A stretch of 64,000 nt of DNA from Strigamia acuminata. Taxonomy: Eukaryota; Arthropoda; Chilopoda; Geophilomorpha; Linotaeniidae. The stretch covers positions 29,972,427 through 30,036,426 of the forward strand of contig OX442315.1 of NCBI GenBank assembly GCA_949358305.1. Direction: 5' to 3'. Made by a program: the position numbers and the translations under genes. How positions within the stretch are numbered: the stretch's first letter is position 1; the number at the start of each line of letters is the position of its first letter. The notes below the pieces were generated by a model. That model ran no database searches. It was not told where the DNA came from and saw only the letters and a program-made list of their open reading frames with translations. Below are positions 50,465-59,931 of the stretch, piece by piece.

Positions 50465-51099
50465 CCTATTGTCGGGTTTCAACTGACGAAAAGAGGAAAA
50501 AAAACAAAATGAGGCGCTATTTTGAGTTGAATTTGGTGAAAAATTACCTGAGTTTGCGGAAATTTGTAAATCTGGGTAGGAAAGAGCTAAAGAGGTTAAG
50601 TAGTTTTGATTTCCGTATTCACTTTTGCTTATATTCTGCTTTTACTTTCAGTTCATATACATTTTCTAGGATGAATTAAGGTTGATTAAAGTTGAATTAA
50701 GTCTGTTGTATTATTAGTCGATTGGGTGAATATTCTGTTTTTTCTTAGAGTTTAAATTATCATTTCTTTCACCGGGTTCAAACTCGTCAGTTTCGAGAGC
50801 GAGAAGCGATGTTGGTGTGGCATATCAAAGTTCGCCTTGCCGCTAGATGGCTGGATGACGTCAGTTTTCGTAAGGCTATAAATATTTTTGTACATTTAGA
50901 TTAAAAGATATCTTAAAACAAATCAGTCCATACTATTTTTTTTCTAATAATTTTAATTTTATGATTGTGCATTGAGATTCGGTTGAGCGACAGTGAAAAA
51001 GTGTTTTATAAAAGCGAAACCTTGTGTCAAAATATTTACCAAAATGCATGATGGGAAGGCAAGCCATGCGATTGGTTAGTCAAGCGAATCAGAGCCATA

Positions 51100-51468
51100 C
51101 GAGGGGGTAGCCCGAGGAAAAAGCCAATGCTGGAAATCTCGTACAGGCAAAGATTTTGGATTTCTAAATCCTTGAAATCTCATGAAATCCTGGAAATCCT
51201 GGAAATCTTTGAAATTTCATGAAATCCTGGAAATCCTAGAAATCCTGGAAATCTTTTAATTTTCTTGCAAATTGTCGCAAATTCTAGCAAAATATTTTAA
51301 GAAACCCACATGAAATTCTGAGAAACCCTTGTGAAATTCCGAGGGGGTAGCCAATGCTGGAAATCTCGTACAGGCAAAAATTTTGGATTTCAAAATTCTT
51401 GAAATCTCATGAAATCTTCAAGGATTTCAAAATCTCGTACGCGATTTTTGCAATTGGCTACCCCCTCG
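51100..51468. mobile_element. 369-bp MITE with perfect 8-bp target duplication
   Basis: Terminal inverted repeats CGAGGGGGTAGCC (51100-51112) and GGCTACCCCCTCG (51456-51468) are perfect. GAGCCATA is duplicated at 51092-51099 and 51469-51476. The interior repeats GAAATCCTGGAAATC and contains a partial second copy of the head at about 51340 (GAGGGGGTAGCCAATGCTGG). Eight-base duplications fit hAT or P superfamilies. No coding capacity. Confidence 0.9.
51140..51270. repeat. GAAATCCTG short tandem repeat
   Basis: Irregular copies of the 9-bp GAAATCCTG and its variants, forming the left half of the MITE interior. Confidence 0.8.
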
Positions 51469-51649
51469 GAGCCATACCACGCCATATTATAAATCGCGCA
51501 CATGCGCAGTAGTGGCTGGAAATAAAAATCATACTGCATTATGGGAAAAGGAAAGGATGTGACGTAACCAGTGCCTTGGTTTAAATATTTAAAAAACACA
51601 GGAGCATGTTTCAAATCACTAGTGTGAGCAAATAATTATCAAATACAAC

Positions 51650-52045
51650 ATGTGTCCCGTAGAAATATCTGCTGAGTGGATAAGCATATTAATTGCAATT
51701 ATTGTTGTAGTCGGGGTGTTTTTTTGCATGGTAAGTACAAGTAATTTATTTAATCTTATTTTAATGTTATTATTGTTTATTCAATTTTTTTAATTCTAGA
51801 GCTATAGTGGAATAAGCGTTAATTTTGAGACGCTAAATATTGAAAATAATTATCGGCCAGTAAGACAAACAACTCCCAGGTTCGAGTCCGATTATGTGGA
51901 TTTCGCGAGCAGCAGTGCATATAAACCGCCGGAGCCATTAATGAATGAAAATTACGTTGATACGTCCGAAATTGAGGAAAGCGACACATTATCCCGAGGC
52001 AACGAGACAGAAAACGATAATTCGATTTTCGTTAAAAACGATTAG
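51650..52045 (+). CDS. Small single-pass membrane protein, family not recognised
   Basis: Two exons (51650-51730 and 51800-52045) encode 108 residues. Residues about 10-27 are a strong hydrophobic helix (ISILIAIIVVVGVFF) after a short acidic N-terminus, so the probable topology is N-outside with an 80-residue cytosolic tail. The tail is acidic and Ser-rich and has two similar Tyr motifs, SDYVDFA and NENYVDTSE, which resemble adaptor or phosphotyrosine sites. Codon use, splice sites (ATG|GTAAGTA and TTCTAG|A) and the upstream promoter motifs support a real gene. I do not recognise a family and assign no function. Confidence 0.65.
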
Positions 52046-52471
52046 AAAATGCAAAACGTGAGTAAATTAATGGCGATGTTCCTAATGTGACTGTGTGGTT
52101 AAAATTTGCGTATGAATTTATTGAATTGCACACTAAGCAAATAATATGAATTTTAAATATGCCTTTTAAAGAGTTTTATTACAATTAATAGTGAAACTGT
52201 ATATAAAGTTATTCGTGCACCCAATTTGCATTTGTCCTGAATTTTGATGGATTTTTTGTTTGTTTGAATAATAAATTTCATATTTTAAAATATTTATTTT
52301 TACAGAATTTTTCACCAAAAGGAAATTCACAACGTTTTAGTCACAGCGACTGAACTCTATAAAGATTGAGTAAAGAAATTTAATCATGCTGTTTAAAAAT
52401 ATTGTATTCTTCCTTATTAATTTTTCCTATTGTAAATAAATCGCGATTTAAGGTGTTAAGTAAAATTGCAT

Positions 52472-52524
52472 TTACCGTAGTTACAATTTTTTTCGAGTTA
52501 GTAACTAATTTCTGGGTATGTGTC
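52472..52524 (+). repeat. 53-bp dispersed repeat, copy 2
   Basis: Matches 44404-44456 at 51 of 53 positions, same orientation. It is followed by a different flank, so the repeat boundary is sharp. Confidence 0.85.
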
Positions 52525-52589
52525 ATAGGAATATTTTCGAGCGCTTGTCAGCGCAAGCGTTGGAGCCCAAGGATTTGAAGTGGACAATT

Positions 52590-52905
52590 TTCACACATTT
52601 TTGACAAGTTTTACACGTTTTAGACATTTAGTTTTGAAGATTTTGACAAATTTTACACGTTTTAGACATTTCGTTTTAAAGATTTTGACAAATTTTACAC
52701 GGTTTAGACATTTAATTTGAAAACTTTGACAAATTTTAACTTTTTTCACAATTTAAAAATTTAAATTTGAAGATTTTGACAAATTTTACACGTTTCAGAC
52801 ATTTAATTTGAAGATTTTGGCAAATTTCATACGTTTTAGGCATTTTAGAAATTTTAGAAATTTTGAAGATTTTGAAGATTTTGACAAATTGCTCAATATT
52901 AAAAA
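52590..52905. repeat. About 48-bp tandem array
   Basis: Six or so diverged units containing GATTTTGACAAATTTTACACG and TTTTAGACATTTAATTTGAA. The period is irregular (about 45-50 bp). The copies decay towards the right end into GAAGATTTT repeats. Confidence 0.8.
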
Positions 52906-53031
52906 ATTGTCTAATGTTTGCAGAAGCTTTTTCTTGCTGAGCAATCCTCTGTGTTGCAATCAAGAAAAGTCACCGGACGACAAGAACGGCAAAAAGGAAG
53001 GCGGACCGGTCCTCTTGACCTGAGTCAAGAC

Positions 53032-53469
53032 TAGGCATGTGCGCCGAGTCGGCTTAGCCGACTCGGCTCGGCGGCTGGTCGGCTGGACCCCAGCCGCCGC
53101 CGCCGTCTGGCGACAATTTGCAAGCCGCCGCCGCCGCTGATTTTTCGGCGTCGAACGGCTGAAATTTTTTTTTGTGTAATAAATAAATTTTCAATTTAGA
53201 TTTTTTTATTTCATTTCATTTAAATTTTTATTGTTTTTAAAATTTTTTTTGGTCGTTTTTCCATGTGCGGGATTGTGCGCCGAGTCGGCTTAGCCGACTC
53301 GGCTCGGCGGCTGGGCGGCTAGACGCCAGCCGCCGCCGATACCGTACTGTATCGGTAGAGCCGCCAGCCGCCGGTCCCTGCGAACGAGCCGGATTCGAGC
53401 CGCCGCCATCTGGTGGCGCCCAGCCGAATCCAGCCGCCGCCGAAAAATTGGGCTCGGCGCACGTGCCTA
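53032..53469. mobile_element. hAT-like MITE, GC-rich, perfect 8-bp target duplication
   Basis: Termini TAGGCATGTGCGCCGAG and, reversed, TAGGCACGTGCGCCGAG. GTCAAGAC is duplicated at 53024-53031 and 53470-53477. TAGG-type ends with 8-bp duplications are typical of hAT elements. The head block GTGCGCCGAGTCGGCTTAGC, itself palindromic (GAGTCGGCTTAGCCGACTC), occurs twice, at about 53040 and 53275, separated by an AT-rich core. So it may be a nested pair. It inserted into a WDFY3-like pseudogene fragment. Confidence 0.88.
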
Positions 53470-53477
53470 GTCAAGAC

Positions 53478-54025
53478 CCTCATGTCGATGACAAGTTCTC
53501 GCGACTTCTGTATGAACGGCACCGCCCTGGTTCCGCCATTTGTCGAATTTGACATGAACATGGAAGGCTTCGGCTGTTTGTATCTGCGCAGAACGCGAGC
53601 GGTCCGTCGGTCGTGGGCTCCGGAATGGTGCGCGGCGGTATGGACGTGTCAATAGTCGGCGGCATTTTTCCACCCTAGACCGGTCTTTCCTTCTCCTTTT
53701 GGATTTGCATCGAGAAATTCAGCAATCTGGGCCAGGACCCGCATTGCGTGCGTCTCTTGACTCTTGTGCGCTACATGCAGACCCGCGAAAATCATCTCAT
53801 CTGTTTGAGCCTCTTGTTGTCGTCGAGGGACAAGGCGCTCAACATCTCCATTCAAGAAACCATCTATCCGCAGAACGGACCCGCCGATTGGGAGCCCGAG
53901 ACTCTGGGCGACGGCTGTGCGCGCATCTGATGCCCGGAGTTGCTGCAGAAGAGCCAGTGGCATCACGTGGTCATTGTGCTCAGTCGGGCCGTGCTCAAGA
54001 ATAGCGCCATCACCAATGATGTCTC
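53478..54025 (+). pseudogene. Decayed WDFY3/Blue cheese-like fragment (central region)
   Basis: Conceptual translation in shifting frames shows FVEFDMNMEGFGCLYL, then KFSNLGQDPHCVRLLTLVR, LSSRDKALNISIQE, DWEPETLGDGCARI and SQWHHVVIVLSRAVLKNSA. Together these resemble the ConA-like/central part of the autophagy adaptor WDFY3 (Alfy, fly bchs). It is disabled by a frameshift after CLYL, a TAG at 53676-53678, and a TGA at 53928-53930 where the family has Trp. Base composition is much more GC-rich than nearby genes. The block upstream of the MITE (52924-53023), which starts after a TTTGCAG acceptor, may be its preceding part. The family call is from memory of the family, without alignment. Confidence 0.7.
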
Positions 54026-54121
54026 TATCTTCATTGGGGCTGTCTCCGTCACCAATGATGCAGCAGTCAACTTCTCTTATGATGCAGCAGTCGCCACTGA
54101 CTCATCTGCATCGCCCATGAT

Positions 54122-54262
54122 CAGGGACGGATCTACATAGGGGCTAATGGGGCTTGAGCCCCGGGCCCCCAAATTTTAGGGGCCTCCAATTTGACTGTGA
54201 GGCGAGTGTTGCATCATGGGCAGGGGCGGATCTAGCTTTTCGGGGGCCCGGGGCTTGAGCAG
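54122..54262. mobile_element. Two hAT-like element heads in direct order
   Basis: CAGGGACGGATCTAC at 54122 and CAGGGGCGGATCTAG at 54221 are each followed by a GGGGC/CCCGGG-rich segment with GGGGCTTGAGC. They resemble the termini of the element at 691-1293. No matching right ends or target duplications are obvious, so these look like fragments. Confidence 0.5.
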
Positions 54263-57060
54263 CAGTCTCCACGTTTAGTCTCCCCGCAAACAGATGGGAG
54301 AAATTCGAGTCTCCAAGTCACCCAAGACGATAATAATCCTTTCAGCGATAGTTTTCAGCAGCGGGAATTACGCAATCAACAACCGAGACTCGTGCATCCA
54401 CATTTGCCTGTACCGCAAGGGGTTCCGCAAGGGGTTCTGCAAGGGATTTCGCAAGGGGTTCTGCAAGGGGAAGGTACGAAAACCAAATTATTATAGTTGT
54501 CAATTTTTTCAAAATTTATTTCAATTTTTCATTAGACAAAGAAGATCTTCATCAACAATTGTCTTTGTATCATGAAGACGCAATGACGTATCAACAAGCA
54601 GGCACTCCGAGACCGGCAATGTTTCCCATGGACCAGCAAAGGCCTCCGGAGCTGAGGTTCCGTGGCATGGGTAACGTAAGACCGCAAATGCGGCCAGGTA
54701 TGGAAAATCAACAGCAACGGTACATACTTGGAGACATGAAAGTGGGTGGACCGCCAACTTCGCCAGCTCTACGGGCCCGATTGCCGGATACAGGAACGGC
54801 ACAAAAGAAATTACCGATTGCCAGTTATGTGCAGCAATTATCTCACATTGATTCTGCCATTTCACAATTATCTCCGATGTCGAGTCCCATGTCTGTTGCA
54901 TCCGGGTCTGTGAAGGGGAGTACGAGGACCGAACGCAGTATGGACGCATCTATAGTAGTCCGACGAGTCCTAGAGTGCAGACGAACAGAGGCAAAGAAAT
55001 GGGTGCAAAGTACTTGCCAGATTTTTTGACGGGAATTAAGACTGAAGCTGTCGACGAGAGCTCGAAGAAGAGTTGCTGGAGCGGGGATAAAGACGTACGA
55101 GGACTCGAAGCGCCCAGCACCGAAGGACGCAAAGGAAGTGGGGATAACATGCGGTTGATTTTAGAGGGGATGTCTGGCGAAGAAAACAATTGTTCCACTC
55201 ACGCGTGTCTCAAGATACTATATCGAACAACAGCAACTCGAGGCCGCAGAGTACGATGAGCTGGCAGCAACAGATCCCTGAAAAAGCGCAGGATGATGGT
55301 GGAGTGAGCAACGACGGAGGCTCGTGTAGTTTTTATGGCGCCGAGAAAAATTCTAGTGAGGAGAATGCGGACGGGGGGAAGGGGAAGGGAAAAGGAAAAG
55401 GAAAAAGAAAAGAGAATGAAAGTAGTTTGGATAATGCGGATTAAGTGACAAGTTGTAGCAAAGTGAGTAACGATTCGGCGACGTCGTCGAGCGATGCTAA
55501 TTCTCAGAGTTTAATGGAAAGGACGATTAAGAGTGAGATTGGGAGCGGTTCGAGCGACCAGAGCGGACTTGAGAAGGAAAGTTCGAGTGTTTATGCGGCA
55601 AATGTTGCGGCAGTGGGAGGAGAGAATAGTCAAACCGGTGGCGACTCGAATAAAATCAGTGAGACTGATTGGACGAATCAGAGTTTAAATCAAGAAAACA
55701 TTGAATCTACACGGGGGAAGAACGAGGGGAATCAAAGGGTGCATCAATCAAAGAAGCGATGAAAGTTTATCTCAATCTGGAAGTTTGAATGCTGGAAAAG
55801 CCGATAGTGGTAAAAGCTTAAATGCGAAGAATACTCAAAGTCCGGACGGCGATTCTGCGAGTGACAATAACGAAATAAAATGTGCGCCCGTTCAGAAAAG
55901 CAAATGTAAAGACAATTATTCCGGCAGCATCGGCAAGGAAATGAAACCGAACGACGGCCCATCTGTAACCGCGAGCGACAAAAACAGCGATGGATTGTGC
56001 GAAGCTAAAACCGAAATGGAGTCGTCGATTAATAAAAGCGAGGCGCCTTTGCAATCGGATCGCAGGGAGAATCTCACCAACGAGATTAAACATGAAGCGA
56101 CAGGTCAAAATGTGAACAAAATGGAGAACAGTTGTCAACTCAAAGAAATGGCGGCGAAATCCCACATTGGCGAATGTGAAAGAAAACGAGCACAGCAGCG
56201 GTGCAAATCAAGTATTCACCACCGGAAGCTGCATGCAAGATTTGATTTCAAACAAGAGACCAGTTGTGCCGCCGTCACTTCCACGTGCAGTAAATCGACT
56301 ATTAGTGATATTAAAAGTGTGTTCAGGGAACGAGAATTCTACGATTAATATTAAGCCGGAGTATACGCTGCAACCGCAACAATGGCCGATGAAAGTATTA
56401 AAATTATGCAGAGCAGTGGCGCTGCCAAACCTGAGCAAACAACACCTAGTCATATTAAGGATTCGTGTCTGGCTCGAAGCACAACGTTGATGCAGAGTTG
56501 TAGCGTCCAAGACAGCATCCCCGCTACCAAAAATGTGGAACAGTCGTTTGCTTCCTGTCGTAGTCAGCAATTGATGCATTTTACGCCGTTTTCGACGGTC
56601 CCGACGTTTTCCACCGACTATTCAGGCTCCGGCTCCGTTTCCGTTACCACGCAAGAAGTAGGCCTCGTAGGCAATCCGCCCCTTCATTTGCGCCGTTCGG
56701 ACCCATAGACATTTAGGCCAATACCAAGTGCCAAGAAACCCGAGGATGCCGTCGGGCTACCACGGGCCTCAGATCGGATCCCCGCAAGTCTCGTACGCCA
56801 TGATACCGCCGAACGTCGGTAACAGGTTGTGCGGACCTCCGCCGAGGATGTCGACGATACCCTACACCCCCATGGTGAATTTGAGCAGTCAGATTGGACA
56901 ACCACGGGTCAGTTATCCGACGAATCCGGCAGATCTTGCGGCCACGTCACCCATAAGAGCGCAAACTGCAAAGTCTAAAGTCTAAAGTCGACCTTCCAGA
57001 GACGTCACCGATAGGCAATCCACCGGTTATCATGCCGAATGCTGGAGGACTATAACTTCA
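54255..57060 (+). pseudogene. Broken Ser/Gln/Pro-rich reading frame, possible nuclear regulator
   Basis: A coherent low-complexity protein can be read in pieces: NPFSDSFQQRELRNQQ, an intron at 54474-54535 that splices in frame, then ELRFRGMGNVRPQMRPGM and IASYVQQLSHIDSAISQLSP. A Ser/Asn/Lys-rich acidic stretch (55250-56350) and a Pro-rich end (SPQVSYAMIPPNVG, about 56780; SPIGNPPVIMP, about 57020) follow. At least five frameshifts and a TAA at 55442-55444 separate the pieces. Composition recalls long chromatin co-regulators such as KMT2C/D or Mediator-type subunits, but no domain identifies it. It could also be a real gene damaged by assembly errors. Codon use is GC-richer than the bona fide genes, like the adjacent WDFY3-like fragment. 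Confidence 0.5.
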
Positions 57061-57261
57061 CACAACTCACAATCAACTCTAATGCGAATCTGGCGTATTG
57101 ATATTAATTTTAATTATAGAAGTGGTCGAAAATCAGCAATTTTACATTCAATTCTGATTATGTCGCTTGTAAATCGGTTTGTTCTAACGAGGCTCGACTG
57201 TAGAATGAAATAAAATAACGGGATTGGACATAATTTAAAGTTAGTCTGGTTTGTTTGCTAG

Positions 57262-57652
57262 GAATGAGCGTTCGCAATGTGCAGGCATTCCAAGTGTTGC
57301 AGTCTGTTTTCTTGAAATCAAACACATCTTATCTGAATAGCGTGGTTCTGGATGTTATCAGCGGTATTTACAACTCGGAAGACGCCAATTATTTCATCCT
57401 CGAGCTACAGTACGCGCTTTCGCAACTGGCGGAAAAAATTCATCTTAAATCGCCCGATGCTCAAGTAAGGAATTCATTTGTTTTTCTTGTTTTTTGCTCA
57501 TTAATTTTATTATTATTATTTTTTTAAATTTTATTTGCAGATGAAATTTTTTGGGTTGCTGGAATTTATAGTTTTTCATAATATCATTCATGTAAATTTA
57601 TTCCCTCTAAGGAATTTATTAGTTTGAGTCTTTCACTCAAAGCAGAGAGGTA
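57262..57652 (+). pseudogene. WDFY3-like fragment (N-terminal region), unprocessed
   Basis: Two exon-like pieces, 57262-57464 and 57541 to about 57652, flank a normal GT-AG intron. The first reads SVRNVQAFQVLQSVFLKS, then YLNSVVLDVISGIY and EDANYFILELQYALSQLAEK, as in the N-terminal armadillo-like part of WDFY3. The second reads KFFGLLEFIVF before a frameshift, then KEFISLSLSLK and a TAG. Retained introns argue against retrotransposition. It lies downstream of the central fragment, so the order is reversed relative to the protein. Confidence 0.7.
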
Positions 57653-57759
57653 GGCATTGAAGGTTGATCGCAGAGATTTGGCGAGATCTAAAGTTTATTT
57701 AGCATAAAAAACATCTACCGTATTTTGCCGACGGTAAGAAGACGCATCCCAAACTCTTA

Positions 57760-57990
57760 AAAACATCAAATTTATTGTCAAAACTCTTAAAAACGATCAA
57801 TTCGGTAGGAAAACATCAAATTTATTGTCAAAACTCTTAAAAACATCAAATTTATTGCCAAAACTCTTAAAAACATCAAATTTATTGTCAAAACTCTTAA
57901 AAACGATCAAATTCGGTAGAAAAACCTCAAATTTGGTAGAAAAACATCAAATTCGATAGAAAAACACCAAATTGATTCCCAAAACTCAAT
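57760..57990. repeat. About 30-bp tandem array
   Basis: Repeated AAAACATCAAATTTATTGTC with CAAAACTCTTAAAA spacers, giving way to TAGAAAAACATCAAATTCG variants. It starts next to ACCGTATTTTGCCG at about 57717, a motif resembling the head of the MITE at 7521. Confidence 0.85.
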
Positions 57991-58129
57991 AAAAACACCA
58001 AATTCATTGGCAAAATTAATTAACACTAACCCCAACCAAACCTCCCTCCGCTCCTTCACCCCGCACCGAAGCTTTTTAATTGCACATCTCAATCGGCGCC
58101 GAAAGCACGTCCGCGGTATCGAAACGTGT

Positions 58130-58280
58130 CGGGAAAAAAATTCGCGGTATTTCGCGGTATTTCTCATTCGCGGTACATTGATTCGCGGTACATCGATTCG
58201 CGGTACATCGATGTTCGAGCGCAAATTATTTTTTTCGCGGTAAAGCGAGTTCGCGGAAAATTGAGTCGCGGTAGATGTGC
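58130..58280. repeat. ATTCGCGGTACATCG tandem repeat
   Basis: Six or more copies of a 15-bp unit with TTCGCGGTA at its core, decaying on both sides. No coding content. Confidence 0.85.
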
Positions 58281-59025
58281 GGCCCCCTAAAATGGTTTTT
58301 AAATTTTTTTGTGGTTTTCAACATTTTCATAATTTACATAAGTTTGTATCATAATACTTACTAGTTTTAAATTTTTTTTGACTCATTTAAGGAAGAATAT
58401 AAAACACAAAAACCAAAAAAACCAAAAAAACTTACTAAAAACCGAAGAAAATGGAAAAAAAAAAAAACACTTAAAAACCTTACTAAAAACCTAAGAAAAC
58501 GGGAAAAAACACTTAATAACCAAATAAACCCAAAAAATAACTGTAAAACCTAAAAACACAAAAAAAAACCAGGAAAATCAAGAAAAAAACACCGAAAAAC
58601 CAAAGAAACCGTGAGGAAAATGTCGCTAAAAGGTGTCGTGGCACGTCGCTGTTTTGGATTTAGATTTTTATTTTTATTTAAAACTGTGAAAAACTGGCAA
58701 TAAATCTCTTTTTTTCTTCTTCCAAATTGAGAAATATAAAAGTTAAAGCGTTAGTTTGAAGAAATTCACTTTCCTTGTGGGAGTGTTTGAAGGTTGCAAT
58801 TATTGTCGTTAAAATTTGTATATGGATTCATTGAATTCATTAAATTACTTTATAAATACGCCTACTAACGTATTAATATTAATTATTTGAAAATAAATTA
58901 CGATTTGTAGTGTTAAGTAAATTTGCATATTTTATTTCTCAACAAGCAATAAAAAACAAATTTAAAAAAATTTAGCGAACTCAACAGCCGTTGTCAAAAT
59001 GTGTGCAATTCAAGATATTTTTTTA
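58281..59025. other. A-rich repeat and diverged duplicate of the 52 kb flank
   Basis: 58390-58615 is A-rich with repeated AAAACC and ACTTACTAAAAACC phrases. 58790-58940 shares ordered phrases with 52090-52470, for example GTTAAAATTTG, TTGAATT and GTGTTAAGTAAA. No exon was recognised; the right end is the MADF gene 3' side. Confidence 0.5.
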
Positions 59026-59911
59026 TTAAGTAAATGGATTGCATAAATTACTTGGAATAATTCCTGCAGAAAAACTAACAGCAACTTGTAACATATTCAT
59101 CTGACACAAACCATACAAATGAGTTGGAACTTTGCGCAAATGAGGTGCGAGTGATAACAGAAACATATCAATATCGTCGTGTTCTCTTTTAATTATTTTC
59201 GTCACATTTTGGTACGATTTTAAACTTTCGTCATCCAAATAATTCGATGGACAACGTTTCCGTTTCGTTCTTTTGTCCGAACTGCATTCACTTGATGACG
59301 AATTTTCTTCCTGAAGTTGTAACTGTAAATGCGAATGAATATCCAACGACGTATCCTGATAAGAATTGAATTCATCTTCATCCGAATTCTGTCTATCATT
59401 ATCCATTATAACCGCCGCAGCTAATCGTGAAATTTCTTCGTTTTCATTTGCAATTTTACGGTTCAAACTATAATTTTAAAATATACATATTAAAACGATT
59501 CGAATTCATTTATAAAATTGTAAAATATCCTTCACCTTCGATGACTGACTGAGGGGCGCAAAAATAGGAGTTGTTTGAAATACGGCCATCGTACTATAGG
59601 CACTTCATTTCCATTTTTTGCACCTTTAATTTTTCTCAATAATCTCACAAACGTGTCTCGAAGGTTTCGCCATCTCTCGGTAACGTCTTTCACTGTAAAA
59701 TCATTATTTATTTAAAAAGCCGCACGAATTTAATCGAATAAATAGCAAATTAACCTGATAGATCTAAAGTGACAGCGATTTCTTGCCATAATGCAGTTAA
59801 CAATTTACTATCTTTGTAATCTGGATGCTTCACATCCCAAATCGGAACTCTTCTCTCAACTTCAGAAATTAATCTTTCATTAAAGGCGATGCGGTCTTCT
59901 TTACGTGCCAT
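59026..59911 (-). CDS. MADF-BESS domain DNA-binding protein
   Basis: Three exons (59911-59755, 59692-59536, 59467-59026) encode 251 residues. Residues about 8-100 form a MADF (Myb/SANT-like) domain: FNERLISEVERRVPIWD, then LLTALWQEIA, VKDVTERWRNLRDTF and VRWPYFKQLLFL. After an acidic Ser-rich linker and a basic KRTKRKR patch, a BESS-like motif (IDMFLLSLAPHLRKVP) occupies residues about 200-225. Such proteins bind DNA through MADF and self-associate through BESS, and are expanded in arthropods (Adf-1, Stonewall, Dip3 types). The target is unknown. The ATG lies 20 nt after the stop codon of RPAP2 on the same strand. Confidence 0.88.
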
Positions 59912-59931
59912 CCTTATCCTCGGGTTTTATT

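Larger units (their letters stand above)
50549..51649. promoter_or_regulatory. Divergent intergenic region KLHL20 / small membrane protein
   Basis: Holds a 56-bp segment (51032-51087) shared with the RPAP2/ANAPC4 promoter, including GCATGATGGGAA and an inverted CCAAT (ATTGG). After the MITE at 51100-51468 come GCGCACATGCGCAG (NRF-1-like) at about 51496, GCATTATGGGAA at 51536, and GTGACGTAAC (CRE-like) at about 51559. These sit 90-150 bp before the downstream ATG, as expected for a core promoter. Assignment is by motif only. Confidence 0.45.
52046..52923. other. 3' flank of the small membrane gene with repeats
   Basis: The first about 430 bp look like 3' untranslated sequence, parts of which recur in degraded form at 58790-58940. 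The 53-bp dispersed repeat copy 2 (52472-52524) follows, then a tandem array (52590-52905). No exon was found. Confidence 0.5.

Noticed and set aside
53265-53561. Arg/Pro-rich frames around the GC-rich MITE
   Set aside because: They cross the transposon boundary and its palindromes; no protein family is visible.
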